DNA of 5,183 nt from an uncultured Ruminococcus sp. GTDB lineage: Bacteria; Bacillota; Clostridia; Oscillospirales; CAG-272. The DNA lies in the NCBI GenBank assembly GCA_902778205.1, contig CACYWX010000263.1, positions 1 to 5,183 of the forward strand, written 5' to 3'. A model generated the notes under the pieces. That model saw only the letters and a list, made by a program, of their open reading frames with translations, did not search any database and had not been told where the DNA came from. Shown one piece after another: positions 4,870 to 5,183 of the stretch (its first letter is position 1; the number at the start of each line of letters is the position of its first letter). The translations under genes were made by a program, and so were the position numbers.

Positions 4870-5183
4870 ATGAATTCACGTCTCGGAAGGAAAACCCTGT
4901 CCCTGCTTCTCTGCCTGACGCTGGCCGCCGGGGGTGTTTCCTGCACCAAAAAGAACGCCGATCCGCCCGAGGACGCCCCGGAGACCGTCGGGACGTCCGA
5001 AGCCGAGGAGGCGTCCTATCAGACGGAGCCCGCCGGAGACGAGGCCGAAGAGGAAGCCGTCTCCGTTCCCGAGTTTGCCTCGAAGCTGGCGGACTACAGC
5101 TGGGCTCTCACCGGAGACGAGGCGGCGGGCTTTCTGATCTTCGACGGCGGCACGGCGGAACTGATGAAGCGCAGCAACATGAT
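4870..5183 (+). CDS. Predicted lipoprotein of unknown function (N-terminal part)
   Basis: The frame is open from ATG at 4870 to the right edge (104 codons visible, no stop). Residues 1-24 form a signal peptide: RLGRK basic region, then a hydrophobic run rich in Leu and Ala. GGVSC puts the modified cysteine at 25; it fits the general bacterial lipobox pattern, although Gly at -3 is weaker than the usual Leu. After it comes a low-complexity linker (about 26-64) rich in Glu, Asp, Ala and Pro with few bulky residues, the usual tether between membrane and domain. A folded domain seems to start near VPEFASKLADYSW (65-77); I do not recognise it. AAAGGGG (4854-4860) lies nine bases before the ATG. 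No promoter is evident in the 49-base gap after greA, so it may be co-transcribed with it. The second frame open over 4934-5137 is an arginine/proline-rich shadow of this gene. Confidence 0.78.
   Translation, partial: MNSRLGRKTLSLLLCLTLAAGGVSCTKKNADPPEDAPETVGTSEAEEASYQTEPAGDEAEEEAVSVPEFASKLADYSWALTGDEAAGFLIFDGGTAELMKRSNM

Noticed and set aside
4164..4949. 261-codon antisense open frame opposite the greA-family gene
   Set aside because: It is the complement of a well-supported gene plus a promoter region, with no family features.
4934..5137. 67-codon Arg/Pro-rich + strand frame
   Set aside because: It is the shifted frame of the acidic linker of the lipoprotein. The frame from 4870 has a start, ribosome binding site and signal peptide.
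1..5183. Mobile element, CRISPR array, toxin-antitoxin pair, phage genes or a new defence system
   Set aside because: No repeats of suitable length, integrase, transposase or small paired genes are seen. Apart from the unrecognised lipoprotein fragment, every protein-coding gene belongs to a known family.

Overview
The window is a GC-rich stretch (judged by eye) of a bacterial chromosome carrying ordinary housekeeping genes. Compact ATGA gene overlaps, strong purine-rich ribosome binding sites, SigA-type promoters and U-tailed hairpin terminators suggest a Gram-positive-type bacterium. The flavour of the AroA, TyrA, DAHP synthase and GreA-family proteins suggests a high-GC member of the Clostridia. 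That placement is inference from remembered family features, not from a search.

Positions 1-3348 (+ strand) are the end of an aromatic amino acid operon: the 3' end of aroQ (type II 3-dehydroquinase), aroA (EPSP synthase), tyrA (prephenate dehydrogenase) and a class I AroF/G/H-type DAHP synthase. The first two joints are 4-base ATGA overlaps and the third gap is 12 bases, so the genes are almost certainly co-transcribed. A strong intrinsic terminator at 3367-3411 closes the unit. The operon pairs the first committed step of the shikimate pathway (DAHP synthase, encoded last) with two later shikimate steps and the tyrosine-specific dehydrogenase. Neither DAHP synthase nor TyrA carries an ACT or chorismate mutase domain, and two positions tied to feedback control in E. 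coli AroG differ.

Positions 3419-4173 (- strand) hold a DUF218 (YdcF/SanA-like) membrane-anchored protein and, upstream of it, a tRNA-Arg(CCU) gene with its own near-consensus promoter and its own intrinsic terminator. The DUF218 gene is convergent with the aromatic operon.

Positions 4174-4325 are a divergent control region. A leftward promoter drives the tRNA and a rightward promoter drives a GreA-family transcript-cleavage factor (4326-4820). The two promoters have nearly identical cores. Downstream, a predicted lipoprotein (from 4870) with an acidic linker runs off the window; its function is not recognised.

No intergenic stretch exceeds about 150 bases. I saw no mobile element, CRISPR array, phage gene or evident new system. 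The points worth a second look are modest: changed regulatory or active-site positions in DAHP synthase and TyrA, the matched divergent promoters, and start-site ambiguity in the DUF218 gene.
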